From: Microbacterium saperdae
Lineage (GTDB): Bacteria; Actinomycetota; Actinomycetes; Actinomycetales; Microbacteriaceae
Direction: 5' to 3'
NCBI RefSeq assembly: GCF_006716345.1
Contig: NZ_VFOX01000001.1
Span: 2,356,001-2,420,000, forward strand
DNA: 64,000 nucleotides
Shown piece by piece: positions 54,976 to 63,997 of the stretch. Position 1 is the first letter of the stretch; each line of letters opens with the position of its first letter. The position numbers and the translations under genes are program-made. Under the pieces are notes generated by a model, which ran no database searches, had not been told where the DNA came from, and was given only the letters and a program-made list of their open reading frames with translations.

Positions 54976-56448
54976 ATGTTCAGACGCGCCATGGCCATGG
55001 CCATCGCCTCCACTTTCCTCATCTCGGCCCTCGCCCTGGGAGCATCATCGGCTGCGGGAACCGAGTGGTCGGCAGCAGCCGCCGACGCGCCTGAGATCAC
55101 CTTCCCGGCGGGCCCTTCGCGACTGTCCGGTGCCGGCCGGTACGACACCGCGGTGGCTGTCTCCCAGAAATACTCCCCCGGCGTCGAGGCGGTTTTCGTC
55201 GCCACGGGCCAGAATTTCCCGGACGCGCTCTCTGCCGCCGCTGCGGCCGCGTCCGTCGGCGGTCCACTGCTGCTGACGCCGAGTAACGCCCTTCCGGCTG
55301 CCGTGCGCGCCGAGATCGTGCGCCTCGCGCCCGAGACGATCTACATCGCAGGATCCCAGGGCGCGGTGAGCAGCGCAGTGGAGACGTCGTTGCGGGGCAT
55401 CGCGCCCGTCGAGCGACTCGGCGGGGCGTCGCGCTATGACACCGGCAACAGCCTCATCCAGCGCATCTTCCCCCGCGCCGCCCAGGCGTTCATCGCGACG
55501 GGGAGGACCTTCCCCGACGCCCTCGCCGCGACCGGCGCCGCCGGATCCGTCTCCGCCCCGGTGATCCTGGTCGATGGCGCTCAGCCGACTCTCACACCCG
55601 AGACCCTCGCCCTCCTGGGCACGTTGGGTGTGCGATCAGTCACGATCGTCGGAGGGACCGGCGCGGTGTCGCCGGGCATCGAAGGCCAGCTCAGGAGCAC
55701 CTACGACACGCAGCGGATCGGCGGTGCCGGTCGGTACGAGACCGCCGCGAACGTCAACGACGCGTTCTTCACCCCCGGCTCCGCGAATGCCGTGTTCCTC
55801 GCCACAGGTCAGAACTTCCCGGACGCGCTCGCGGGCGCGGCCCTCGCCGGCCATGTCAAGAGCCCGGTGTACGTCACGACAGCGGCATGTGTGCCCGAGG
55901 CGGCGCATCTCTCACTCCAGAGACTTGCTGCGACCAGCACTGTCGCGCTGGGAGGGACCGCGGTCGTGAGCAACCAGGCAGCGGGCAACATCGGCTGCCT
56001 GACAGCTGCAGCGCCGACCATATCCGGCGTCGCGCGCGTGAACTCGGCGCTGACCGCGAATACGGGATCGTGGACGTCCGGCACGTCCTTCGCCTACCAG
56101 TGGCTCGCCAACGGCTCCCCGATCAGCCAGGCGACCGGCGCGAGCCTGTCCGTCTCCGCCGGCCTCGCCGGCAAGCAGATCTCCGTTCGCGTCACCGGCT
56201 CGAAGGCCGGCTACCTCAGCGTGTCCGTGCAGTCCGGTCGGACGGCGGCCGTGTCGTACCCCTCACGAACCACCCCGATCGACATCAAGAACTGCCCGAG
56301 CTGGGCACCGATCAAGGGCAACGTGGGCACGAAGGAGAAGATCTACCACGTGCCCGGCGGGAGGGACTACGCCAAGACGAATCCGGAGGAGTGCTTCCGC
56401 ACCGAGGCGGCGGCGGTCAGCGCAGGGTATCGGAAGTCGAAAGTGTGA
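54976..56448 (+). CDS. Secreted CWB2-repeat protein with Sunset domain
   Basis: A 490-residue protein: signal peptide (~1-30), three cell-wall-binding repeats (~45-340; RLSGAGRYDTAVAVSQ, RLGGASRYDTGNSLIQ, RIGGAGRYETAANVND), a short immunoglobulin-like segment (FAYQWLANGSPISQA) and a C-terminal Sunset domain: CPSWAPIKGNVGTKEKIYHV, then PGGRDYAKTNPEECF and RTEAAAVSAGYRKSKV. Sunset domains are small, often at the ends of surface proteins; function not settled. The immunoglobulin-like part is shared with the VanY protein, so the two are related by duplication. Confidence 0.88.
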   Translation: MFRRAMAMAIASTFLISALALGASSAAGTEWSAAAADAPEITFPAGPSRLSGAGRYDTAVAVSQKYSPGVEAVFVATGQNFPDALSAAAAAASVGGPLLLTPSNALPAAVRAEIVRLAPETIYIAGSQGAVSSAVETSLRGIAPVERLGGASRYDTGNSLIQRIFPRAAQAFIATGRTFPDALAATGAAGSVSAPVILVDGAQPTLTPETLALLGTLGVRSVTIVGGTGAVSPGIEGQLRSTYDTQRIGGAGRYETAANVNDAFFTPGSANAVFLATGQNFPDALAGAALAGHVKSPVYVTTAACVPEAAHLSLQRLAATSTVALGGTAVVSNQAAGNIGCLTAAAPTISGVARVNSALTANTGSWTSGTSFAYQWLANGSPISQATGASLSVSAGLAGKQISVRVTGSKAGYLSVSVQSGRTAAVSYPSRTTPIDIKNCPSWAPIKGNVGTKEKIYHVPGGRDYAKTNPEECFRTEAAAVSAGYRKSKV

Positions 56449-56511
56449 TGAGCGGGTCGCTCGTTACTTGAACGTTGCAGTGTCGGCTGACGGATGAGGA
56501 CGTCGCGACGA

Positions 56512-56517
56512 TAGGAT
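56512..56517 (+). promoter_or_regulatory. -10 box of the CWB2-FN3 gene
   Basis: TAGGAT in ACGATAGGATCGCG; leader of about 50 bases to the TTG at 56574. Confidence 0.45.
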
Positions 56518-56573
56518 CGCGCGACGGCAGACCCGGGACGAGCCGGGCGCCTTGCAGAGAAACGAGTACCTCC

Positions 56574-58001
56574 TTGTCATCACGTCAGAGCCGACGCATC
56601 GTCGCCGTTGCGACCATCGTCGCCCTTTCCCTCACCGGCGCCATCGCCGCCAACGCAGACTCCGTGGACGACCCCGCACTGCTGCCCCCGCTCGACGCAT
56701 CGCCTGGTGCGCAGGAGCTCGGACAGGGCGCCCGATTCCATCTGGACGAGAGTGTCGCGGCCGCGCCGCGGTCAACTCAGGATGCACGGCGAGCGGCCAG
56801 TGCTCCTGCCGTGGTCACAGGGGTGGCGAGCTCCGAGGTCACCGCGACCGGCGCACGAGTCACCTGGACGGCGCCCGCCGACAACGGCTCTCCGCTCACG
56901 GGTTACCACCTGCAGCTCCTGTTCGGCGGCAGCGTGATCGACGAGATCGTCTCGAGCTCACCGATCACCGGTACGACCATCTCGGAGCTCCAGCCGGACA
57001 AGAACTACGAGTTCCGCGTCGCGGCCGTCAACGCCATCGGCACGGGGCCGTTCTCGACTCCGGTGTCCTTCCAGACCTCGCACTCCTCGATCGAGCGGCA
57101 GTTCGGTGCCGATCGCTTCGAGACCGCCGTGCAGGTGTCGCAGAACGCCTTCCCCTACTCCGGCGTCCCGGTGACGTTCCTCGCGAACGGGCTGAACTTC
57201 CCCGACGCGCTCGCCGCAGCCGCTGCCGCCGGCGCATTCGGCGGTCCCGTCCTCCTCACCCGCCCCGGCAGCGTGGATCAGTCGACGGTCGACGAGGTCG
57301 CCGCGCTCGAACCCGAGTACGTGATCGCGGCCGGTGGTTCCGCCGTCGTGAGCGATTCTGTCTTCTCCAAGGTCGCGCAGCACGCCACGGTCGGTTCGGA
57401 GCGCGCAGCCGGATCCTCCCGCTACCAGACGGCGGGACTCATCTCGACGTTGTGGGAGAGCGTCGGCACCGTCTATCTCGCCAACGGAACCAACTTCCCC
57501 GACGCCCTGGCCGGTGCAGCTGCGGCGGGGTACAACAACGCCCCGGTGCTGCTGACCAAGAAGGACTCGCTGCCCGCTGAGACGGCCGCGTACCTCAGCT
57601 ACCACAATCCGACCAGGCTCATCATCCTCGGCGGCCCGGGAGCCGTCAGCGAGGCCGTGGTGAACCAGGCGCAGCGGGCCTCAGGATCCGTCGCCTTCAC
57701 TCAGCGGCTGTTCGGTGACAGCCGCTACGACACCGCCGTCGAGATCTCGCGCCAGACCTACACGTCGCCGCGCGTCCCCGTGGTCTACGTCGCCAGCGGC
57801 CAGAACTTCGCAGATGCGCTCGCCGGTGCCGGAGCTGCTGGGGCGCTCGGCGGCCCTGTGCTCCTCACCGACCCGTCGAGCATCTCGAACGCGACTCTCG
57901 CAGAGATCTCCAGGCTCGACCCCATCCGAGTGGTCGTGCTCGGCGGTCCCTCGGTCGTCACGCCCGCGGTGTACGCCGAGATCGAGGCCGCGATCGGCTG
58001 A
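56574..58001 (+). CDS. Secreted CWB2-repeat protein with fibronectin type III domain
   Basis: A 475-residue protein: signal peptide (IVAVATIVALSLTGAIAANA), a spacer, one FN3 domain (~75-160; ATGARVTWTAPADNGSPLTG and YEFRVAAVNAIGTGPFS), and three cell-wall-binding repeats (~170-475). TTG 56574 is the start because the signal sequence follows directly (SRQSRRIVAV); the frame upstream to 56475 is basic and unlike a signal. No ribosome site is clear, so the start is a judgement. It probably links a partner to the wall. Confidence 0.8.
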   Translation: MSSRQSRRIVAVATIVALSLTGAIAANADSVDDPALLPPLDASPGAQELGQGARFHLDESVAAAPRSTQDARRAASAPAVVTGVASSEVTATGARVTWTAPADNGSPLTGYHLQLLFGGSVIDEIVSSSPITGTTISELQPDKNYEFRVAAVNAIGTGPFSTPVSFQTSHSSIERQFGADRFETAVQVSQNAFPYSGVPVTFLANGLNFPDALAAAAAAGAFGGPVLLTRPGSVDQSTVDEVAALEPEYVIAAGGSAVVSDSVFSKVAQHATVGSERAAGSSRYQTAGLISTLWESVGTVYLANGTNFPDALAGAAAAGYNNAPVLLTKKDSLPAETAAYLSYHNPTRLIILGGPGAVSEAVVNQAQRASGSVAFTQRLFGDSRYDTAVEISRQTYTSPRVPVVYVASGQNFADALAGAGAAGALGGPVLLTDPSSISNATLAEISRLDPIRVVVLGGPSVVTPAVYAEIEAAIG

Positions 58002-58011
58002 CAGCGGTACA

Positions 58012-58049
58012 CCTGGCGGCGGGAATGCAGGAGCACGCCCGCCGCCAGG
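58012..58049 (+). terminator. Terminator hairpin after the FN3 gene
   Basis: CCTGGCGGCGGG (58012-58023) pairs perfectly with its complement at 58038-58049. No T-run. Confidence 0.75.
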
Positions 58050-58138
58050 AACGTCGTCAGCGAGTGACGGCTGCACACCCTCAGCGGCGGTTCCACTCCA
58101 TCGTTTCGACGAACTCGCAGCGAGGCCCACCGGCGCGA

Positions 58139-58144
58139 TACGAT
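58139..58144 (+). promoter_or_regulatory. -10 box of the last CWB2 gene
   Basis: TACGAT in GCGATACGATCGCGGAGCC; leader of about 60 bases before the ATG at 58212. Confidence 0.5.
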
Positions 58145-58211
58145 CGCGGAGCCCCGAATCCACATCGCCGCATCGCGCGACGACCGGACGGGGAACGATC
58201 CGGGAGACTCC

Positions 58212-59282
58212 ATGCGCCACCGTTCACATCGTCGTCGGCGCGCAGCCGCCGCGGCCATCGCACTGTCGACCCTCGCCGTCTCCGCTCCACTCGTCGCATA
58301 CGCGAGCGACGGTCCCTCCGCTGCTCAGCACGGTTCCGAGTCGGCCACGGCCGCTGCCCCTGCTCCCTCGATCGAGCGACTGTTCGGAGCCGATAGGTAC
58401 GAGACCGCCGCCGCCGTGTCTGCCGATGTGTTCGAGGCCGGAACCATCACGGCATTCGTCGCGAGCGGCCGCGATTTCCCCGACGCCCTCTCGGCCGCCC
58501 CCGTCTCCGGCCTCATGAACGGTCCCGTCCTTCTGACCCAGCCGGGCTGGCTTCCTCCCGCCACCGCGCGAGAGGTCGCGGCGTTGAAGCTCGATTCGGT
58601 CTTCGTCGTCGGAGGGCCGGGGGCGGTCAGCGACACCGTGCTCACACAGCTCGACCCGTTGACGGCCGAGGGTTCCTTCCGCATGGGCGGAAGGAACCGC
58701 TATGAGACGGCCGCCACGATGGCGTCCTGGCTCAAGCTGGAGTTCCCGCACGTCGTCTATCTCGCGAGCGGCGATGACTACCCCGACGCACTCACCGGTG
58801 CTGCCGCTGCGGGGTCCGCTCATGATCCCGTCCTCCTCACCGGGCGCGACACTCTGCCCGTCGAGACCGCTGCGGCGCTGAAGCGCTTCGCCCCGTCGAC
58901 CGTCGTCGCTCTGGGCGGCACCGGAGCGGTCAGCGACGCCGTGCTCGACCGAGCGGCCGCCGCGACCGGCACGCAGACGGGCACCGATCGATTCGCAGGA
59001 AGCACACGCTACGACACCGCGGTCGAGGTGTCACGGAACACCTTCGCCGCGGGAGTCCCCGTGGTCTACATCGCCAGTGGTGAGAGCTTCGCCGATGCGC
59101 TCGCGGGTGCAGCTGCGGGAGGAAGCCTCGGGGGTCCGGTCCTGTTGACCCCGCCCGAAGAGATGCCCGCCTCGGCGATCACCGAGCTCACGCGCCTCGC
59201 CCCTGCACGCGTGATCGTTCTCGGCGGTCCGACCGTCGTCAGCGAGACCGTCGTCACTCAGATCGAGGACGCTCTCCTCTGA
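58212..59282 (+). CDS. Secreted CWB2-repeat protein, repeats only
   Basis: A 356-residue protein made of a signal peptide (RRRRAAAAAIALSTLAVSAP, cleavage near 33), a short Ala/Ser linker and three cell-wall-binding repeats (starting RLFGADRYETAAAVS ~57; RMGGRNRYETAATMA ~158; RFAGSTRYDTAVEVS ~258). No other domain, so its job may be to cover wall polymer or hold partners. ATG 58212 has GGAG seven bases upstream. Three repeats are the number found in characterised CWB2 proteins, where they form a trimer-like base binding anionic polymer. Confidence 0.88.
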   Translation: MRHRSHRRRRAAAAAIALSTLAVSAPLVAYASDGPSAAQHGSESATAAAPAPSIERLFGADRYETAAAVSADVFEAGTITAFVASGRDFPDALSAAPVSGLMNGPVLLTQPGWLPPATAREVAALKLDSVFVVGGPGAVSDTVLTQLDPLTAEGSFRMGGRNRYETAATMASWLKLEFPHVVYLASGDDYPDALTGAAAAGSAHDPVLLTGRDTLPVETAAALKRFAPSTVVALGGTGAVSDAVLDRAAAATGTQTGTDRFAGSTRYDTAVEVSRNTFAAGVPVVYIASGESFADALAGAAAGGSLGGPVLLTPPEEMPASAITELTRLAPARVIVLGGPTVVSETVVTQIEDALL

Positions 59283-59287
59283 CTCCC

Positions 59288-59322
59288 GCGGCGGCGCAGT
59301 CTCGCATCGAGCCCGCCGCCGC
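59288..59322. terminator. Terminator between converging genes
   Basis: GCGGCGGCG (59288-59296) pairs with CGCCGCCGC (59314-59322); the flanks GACTCC (59281) and GGAGTC (59329) lengthen the pairing. Serves the CWB2 gene and the dehydrogenase. Confidence 0.65.
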
Positions 59323-59337
59323 GTTCACGGAGTCGAT

Positions 59338-60633
59338 TCAGCTCGCGGTGCCCACGACGATGCGTGGCGTGCCCGCCCACAACGCCGGGTCGGTCGCCGC
59401 GCGGCCGTCGACGATGAGCTTGATCCCGGGCAGCTGGGCAGGAGTGAGCTCCTTGTAGTCGGCATGGTCGGTCTGCAGAACGGCCAGATCGACCTCGCCG
59501 CCGATCGCGTACGGCTCGAACCCGAGACCACGCAGTTCCTCATCGGTGTAGAGCGGATCGTGAACGACCACGTCCGCGCCGCGATCCTTGAGCGCCTTCA
59601 CCGTCGGGAAGACACCGGAGAACGCCGTCTCCTTCACCCCTCCGCGGTACGCGGCACCGAGCACGACGGCACGCAGACCGCTCAAGTCGCCGAGGATACC
59701 CTCTGCCTGCGCCACGAGTCGCTCCGGCATCGAGGCGTTCAGCTGGCGCGCGACACGCACGATATCGGCGTCGGGGTCGGTCGACAGGTACAGACGCGGG
59801 TAAACGGGGATGCAGTGGCCGCCGACAGCGATGCCGGGCCGGTGGATGTGGCTGTACGGCTGCGAGTTGCAGGCCTCGATCACCTTGTACACGTCGATAC
59901 CGTGCGACGCCGCGAAGAGCCCGAACTGATTGGCGAGACCGATGTTGACGTCACGGTACGTCGTCTCCGCGAGCTTCGCCATCTCGGACGCTTCGGTCGT
60001 TCCGAGATCCCACACGCCGTTCGGGCGCGGAAGGTCGGTGCGCTCGTCGAACTGCAGCACGGCCTCGTAGAACTCACGTGCCCGACGGTTGCCCTCGTCG
60101 GACAGTGCGCCGATGAGCTTGGGGTACTTGCGCAGATCGGCGAACACACGACCGGTGAGCACGCGCTCGGGCGAGTACGCGAGGAAGAAGTCCTTGCCTT
60201 CCACGAGGCCCGAGCCCTCTTCGAGCATCGGCTTCCAGCGATTGCGCGTGGTGCCGACCGGCAGCGTGGTCTCGTAGGATACGAGCGTTCCGGGGGTGAG
60301 GTGCTCGGCGAGCGACTTCGTGGCCGAATCCATGTACTTGAAGTCCGGCTCCCAGGTCTCATCGTTGACGAAGACCGGCGCGACCAGCACGACGGCGTCG
60401 GCACCGGGGATCGCTTCGGCGTAGTCCGTCGTCGCGCGCAGACGTCCGGCGGGGATCAGCTCGGCCAGACGCTCCTCGAGGTGGGCCTCCCCGGGAAACG
60501 GTTCGCGCCCCTCATTGATGATGTCGACCGCCTTCTGGTTGACATCGACGCCGATCACGTCGTGACCGGAGGAGGCGAACTGGACGGCGAGAGGGAGCCC
60601 GATCTTTCCGAGGGCCACGACGGCGATACGCAT
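59338..60633 (-). CDS. wecC: UDP-N-acetylmannosamine-type nucleotide-sugar dehydrogenase
   Basis: A 431-residue NAD enzyme that makes a uronic acid from an NDP-sugar in two oxidation steps. Rossmann motif VALGKIGLPLAVQFASSGH at the start, catalytic Cys274 in VGGHCIPVYP, and NQFGLFAASHGIDVYKVIEA with the dimer helix. The neighbouring WecB epimerase makes UDP-ManNAc, so the likely product is UDP-ManNAc uronic acid. ATG 60633 has TAGACT seven bases upstream. Confidence 0.88.
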   Translation of the reverse strand: MRIAVVALGKIGLPLAVQFASSGHDVIGVDVNQKAVDIINEGREPFPGEAHLEERLAELIPAGRLRATTDYAEAIPGADAVVLVAPVFVNDETWEPDFKYMDSATKSLAEHLTPGTLVSYETTLPVGTTRNRWKPMLEEGSGLVEGKDFFLAYSPERVLTGRVFADLRKYPKLIGALSDEGNRRAREFYEAVLQFDERTDLPRPNGVWDLGTTEASEMAKLAETTYRDVNIGLANQFGLFAASHGIDVYKVIEACNSQPYSHIHRPGIAVGGHCIPVYPRLYLSTDPDADIVRVARQLNASMPERLVAQAEGILGDLSGLRAVVLGAAYRGGVKETAFSGVFPTVKALKDRGADVVVHDPLYTDEELRGLGFEPYAIGGEVDLAVLQTDHADYKELTPAQLPGIKLIVDGRAATDPALWAGTPRIVVGTAS

Positions 60634-60640
60634 GAGGTCC

Positions 60641-60646
60641 AGTCTA
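60641..60646 (-). promoter_or_regulatory. -10 box of wecC (leaderless)
   Basis: TAGACT, ending seven bases before the ATG at 60633. Confidence 0.6.
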
Positions 60647-60655
60647 CGGCGGTGA

Positions 60656-61729
60656 TCAGACCACGCGTCGCAGGCCGGGCACCCTCCGCATCACGAAGAC
60701 GACGCCGAAGGAGAGCACGACGACGACGAGCCACTCGAGCAGCGACAGCACGAACGAGCCTCCGGCCCGCGAGAACGGCTCGACGGATCGCAGGAGGACC
60801 ATGATCGCGAAGTGCACGAGGAACACACCGAACGCGCAATCCGACAGCTCTCGAAGGACGCTCTGCGTGCGGGGGCCGGGACGCCAATCGGCGAGCGCAC
60901 TGTTGAGACACACGAACACGCCGATGGATGCGATCGCGACGACGGGGCCGTAGTAGGTGAGCGGAACGACCGCATCCCACAGGGGCAGCCCCGGACGGGC
61001 CCCGTACTGCCAGACCGACAAGCCCACTGCGGCCACGGTTGCGAGCGCGGCGAGAGCGAGCCGCGCTCCGGACAGCCGCACGTTGCGCAGGGCCCACCCC
61101 GCGAGGAAGTACCCCGTGTAGGGCAGCCACTGTGTGAGGGCGAGGAGAGTGAGTGGTCGCGCATCGCCCATCCCGCCGAGCACGCTCGAGGACATGCCGG
61201 TGACGACGGTGACGGCGAGGACGGTTCCCGCGAACGCGAGCGCCCTCCTGTCTCCTCCGCCGCGCAGGAACGATGCGAGGACCGGAGCCACGGCGTAGAG
61301 ACCGATGATCAGCCAGAGGAAGTACAGGTGGGTGTACGGCTTGCCGCCGAGGACGAGATCGGTCAGATCGACGCGCGTGACAGGCACCTGCGAGAGCATC
61401 GTGCGGATGACGATGAAATAGAACAGCGACCAGAAGACCAGCGCCGTCGCGAGCCGCGGGAGTCGTCGGCGATAGAACGGCCAGGGCCCGTCCTGATAGT
61501 GCCGCGGCTGCAGGATCAGTGCGCCTGAGATCATCACGAAGACCGGCACGACCCAGACGAATCCGATGTCCGCCGCCACGGCGGCCCACCAGCCCGCCGT
61601 TCCCTTGATCCCGGATGCGGCCACCATCTCGGCGAACACGTGGATGGCGACGACGCCGACCACGGAGATCACGCGAGTGACGTCGAGCGACCACTGCCGC
61701 GCGGGGCGCGTCGGCGCAGGGTCAGTCAT
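60656..61729 (-). CDS. Acyltransferase 3-family membrane protein
   Basis: A 357-residue membrane protein with about ten helices. The family start is RQWSLDVTRVISVVGVVAIHVFAEM with the conserved Arg/Asp and the His that acts in acyl transfer; PVFVMISGALIL and FYRRRLPRLATALVFWSLFY follow. Such enzymes O-acetylate or otherwise acylate surface sugars, and being between wecB and wecC it may modify that glycan. ATG 61729 chosen; a GTG seven codons earlier is possible. Confidence 0.85.
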   Translation of the reverse strand: MTDPAPTRPARQWSLDVTRVISVVGVVAIHVFAEMVAASGIKGTAGWWAAVAADIGFVWVVPVFVMISGALILQPRHYQDGPWPFYRRRLPRLATALVFWSLFYFIVIRTMLSQVPVTRVDLTDLVLGGKPYTHLYFLWLIIGLYAVAPVLASFLRGGGDRRALAFAGTVLAVTVVTGMSSSVLGGMGDARPLTLLALTQWLPYTGYFLAGWALRNVRLSGARLALAALATVAAVGLSVWQYGARPGLPLWDAVVPLTYYGPVVAIASIGVFVCLNSALADWRPGPRTQSVLRELSDCAFGVFLVHFAIMVLLRSVEPFSRAGGSFVLSLLEWLVVVVLSFGVVFVMRRVPGLRRVV

Positions 61730-61786
61730 CGCCGGGTTCCGTCCCGCCACCGGCCGTGAGCAGTGGTCTCGGACGACGGGGCTGCG

Positions 61787-62854
61787 TCATGCCCGCCTCG
61801 ACAGCAGGACCTCGACGACCCGTTCCGCCGCATGTCCGTCGCCGTAGGGGGTCTCATCCGTGTCCGCAGGCCGCGCACGGGTGACGCCTGCCGCGATCTC
61901 CTGCGCCGTGTTCGCGAGGACGTTCCAGCCGAGGTCGACCGTCTCCACCCATTCGGTCTCCTGGCGCACGGTCGTGCACGGGATCCCCAGCAGGAACGCC
62001 TCCTTCTGGAGTCCGCCGGAGTCGGTCACGATCCCGGCGCTGGCGAGCGCCGCCGCGATCAGATCCGCGTATGCGAGCGGGCCGTGCGACATCAGCGATC
62101 CCTCGTCGAGGGCGACGCCGTGCGCCGCCGCCTTCGCGACGACCCTCGGATGAGCCAGGAGCACGACCGGCTTGTCGAGGCCGGCGAGCGCGGACGCGAC
62201 CTCCGCGAGCCGCTGCGGGTCGTCGGTGTTCTCGGCCCGGTGGATCGTCGCCAGGTAGAAGCCACCCGGGGTGAGGCCCAGCTCCTCGAGGAGCGGCGAG
62301 GGCTGCGAAGACACCTCGGCCCTGACCTCGAGCAGGACGTCCGTCATCACATCGCCGACCAGGACGGTGCGATCGGCGAGCCCTTCGTGCGCGAGATGAT
62401 CCACCGCGACTTGCGTCGGGGCGAGCAGCAGGTCGGCCGCGTGATCGGTCATGACACGGTTGTGCTCCTCCGGCATACGACGGTTGAAGCTGCGCAGGCC
62501 GGCCTCCAGATGAGCGACGGGGATGTGCATCTTCACTGCGCTGAGCGCGGCCGCGACTGTCGAGTTCGTGTCGCCGTAGACGAGCACCCAGTCGGGCCTG
62601 TGCTCGTCGAACACGGCATCCAGCGCCGACAGCATGGCGCCCGTCTGGACACCGTGCGAGCCGCTGCCGACGCCCAGGTGCACGTCCGGAGCGCCGATCC
62701 CCAGGTCCTCGAAGAACACGTCCGAGAGCATCGGGTCATAGTGCTGACCGGTGTGGACGATCACGTGATCGACGCCGGCGGCCTTCGCCGCCTTGTGGAT
62801 CGGGGCGAGCTTGACGAACTGGGGGCGGGCGCCGACGACGCTGACGATCTTCAC
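61787..62854 (-). CDS. wecB: UDP-N-acetylglucosamine 2-epimerase (non-hydrolysing)
   Basis: A 355-residue GT-B fold enzyme making UDP-ManNAc from UDP-GlcNAc. Motifs: KIVSVVGARPQFVKLAPIHK, HTGQHYDPMLSD, VLVYGDTNSTVAA, VAHLEAGLRSFNRRMPEEHNR with the catalytic acid residues, IHRAENTD, and TDSGGLQKEAFLLG. GTG 62854 agrees with TAGACT eight bases upstream; the TTG at 62863 would overlap that box. Feeds WecC. Confidence 0.93.
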   Translation of the reverse strand: MKIVSVVGARPQFVKLAPIHKAAKAAGVDHVIVHTGQHYDPMLSDVFFEDLGIGAPDVHLGVGSGSHGVQTGAMLSALDAVFDEHRPDWVLVYGDTNSTVAAALSAVKMHIPVAHLEAGLRSFNRRMPEEHNRVMTDHAADLLLAPTQVAVDHLAHEGLADRTVLVGDVMTDVLLEVRAEVSSQPSPLLEELGLTPGGFYLATIHRAENTDDPQRLAEVASALAGLDKPVVLLAHPRVVAKAAAHGVALDEGSLMSHGPLAYADLIAAALASAGIVTDSGGLQKEAFLLGIPCTTVRQETEWVETVDLGWNVLANTAQEIAAGVTRARPADTDETPYGDGHAAERVVEVLLSRRA

Positions 62855-62862
62855 AACAGTCA

Positions 62863-62868
62863 AGTCTA
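62863..62868 (-). promoter_or_regulatory. -10 box of wecB (leaderless)
   Basis: TAGACT, ending eight bases before the GTG at 62854. Confidence 0.55.
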
Positions 62869-62899
62869 CGGAGCCACGGCGGATGGCGCAGTCAGGGCG

Positions 62900-63997
62900 T
62901 CAGCGACGCAGCGCCCACCAGGTGGCAGCGGAGAACCGAAGCGGAGCCTCACGGGCGAACAAACGCTGAGGGGCAGCCGTGATGAGGGCAGGGAATGAGA
63001 GGAATCGACGTCGTCGCCGCGAGAGCATGTCCACCCGCGCCGACAGCACGCCGGGATCGGCGATCGCGTCGATCAGGGCGGCATCCGCTCGCGACAGTGT
63101 CTTGACGGCCGCCGGCGAGAAGGCACGCAGACCAGCCGACACGGTGGCCAGGGCGGCGAGATCCTCCGGATCCCACTCCCCCGCACGGTAGTGGATCGCC
63201 CCGAACACGGGCAGTCGCCAGAGCTTGACGGCCAAGGCCAGCCGATCACGTGCATCGAGCGCCTGGGACGAAGGGTCCGCGAGCAGGAGCGGGATCGCCT
63301 CGAGCTCGTCGGCGAGTGGACGACGCGTGAAGGTGACCCGCTCGTCGCCGTCGTGGATCAGGTACTCCCCCGCGTCGCGATGCCGTTCGATACGCGCTCC
63401 GGAGAACCACATCCGGGTCGAGAAGGCGAGGTCCTCTCCGGTCGCGAGACCGGCGGTGAAGCGGAGATCACCGAAGCGCGCGAGCGAGAAGAGTCCGAGA
63501 GGTGCCGTCCGGTAGGCGAGACGGTCCCGCGCCCCCCTGAGGTCTCGACGTCTCGGCGTCGGAGGCGTGGGCACACGAGCTCCTCCGGCGTGGCGGAGCG
63601 GAGCGATCACGGCATCCGCGTCTGCGCGGAGCGCGGTGGAGCGCCACGCGTCCACAGCGCCGACCGTGAGCTCGTCGTCCGATCCGAGCACCATCGCGTA
63701 TCGGCCAGCCGCCCGCTCCAGACCGACGTTGAACGGACCCGCCGGGCTTCGCACACCGTCCAGGAGCTCGACGAACTCGACCCGTGGATCGAGAGCCGAC
63801 TCTCCGGCGGCACGACGGATCTCATCGACGTCGACGTTGTGGCACACGACCTGCACCCGGCGGACGCACCGCGACGTGAGCGCCGACGACACCGCTCGCG
63901 CGATATCTCGGCGGGGATCATGCGCGGCGACGATGACCTCCACATCCTGCGGCAGCCTGTCGCCCGCAACCGACCGCGCGGACTCATACGCGCTCAA
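62900..63997 (-). CDS. GT2-family glycosyltransferase (start possibly beyond window)
   Basis: At least 360 residues. The GT-A start VEVIVAAHDPRRDIARAVSSAL is complete, with metal site YAMVLGSDDELTVGA near 105 and TGEDLAFSTRMWFSG. The C-terminal ~130 residues are helical, Arg/Leu-rich, and close with FSAATWWALRR. The TTG at 63997 is the first possible start in the window, but the open frame runs to the window edge, so a start outside is possible. Probably transfers a sugar for the ManNAc uronate glycan. Confidence 0.8.
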   Translation of the reverse strand: MSAYESARSVAGDRLPQDVEVIVAAHDPRRDIARAVSSALTSRCVRRVQVVCHNVDVDEIRRAAGESALDPRVEFVELLDGVRSPAGPFNVGLERAAGRYAMVLGSDDELTVGAVDAWRSTALRADADAVIAPLRHAGGARVPTPPTPRRRDLRGARDRLAYRTAPLGLFSLARFGDLRFTAGLATGEDLAFSTRMWFSGARIERHRDAGEYLIHDGDERVTFTRRPLADELEAIPLLLADPSSQALDARDRLALAVKLWRLPVFGAIHYRAGEWDPEDLAALATVSAGLRAFSPAAVKTLSRADAALIDAIADPGVLSARVDMLSRRRRRFLSFPALITAAPQRLFAREAPLRFSAATWWALRR

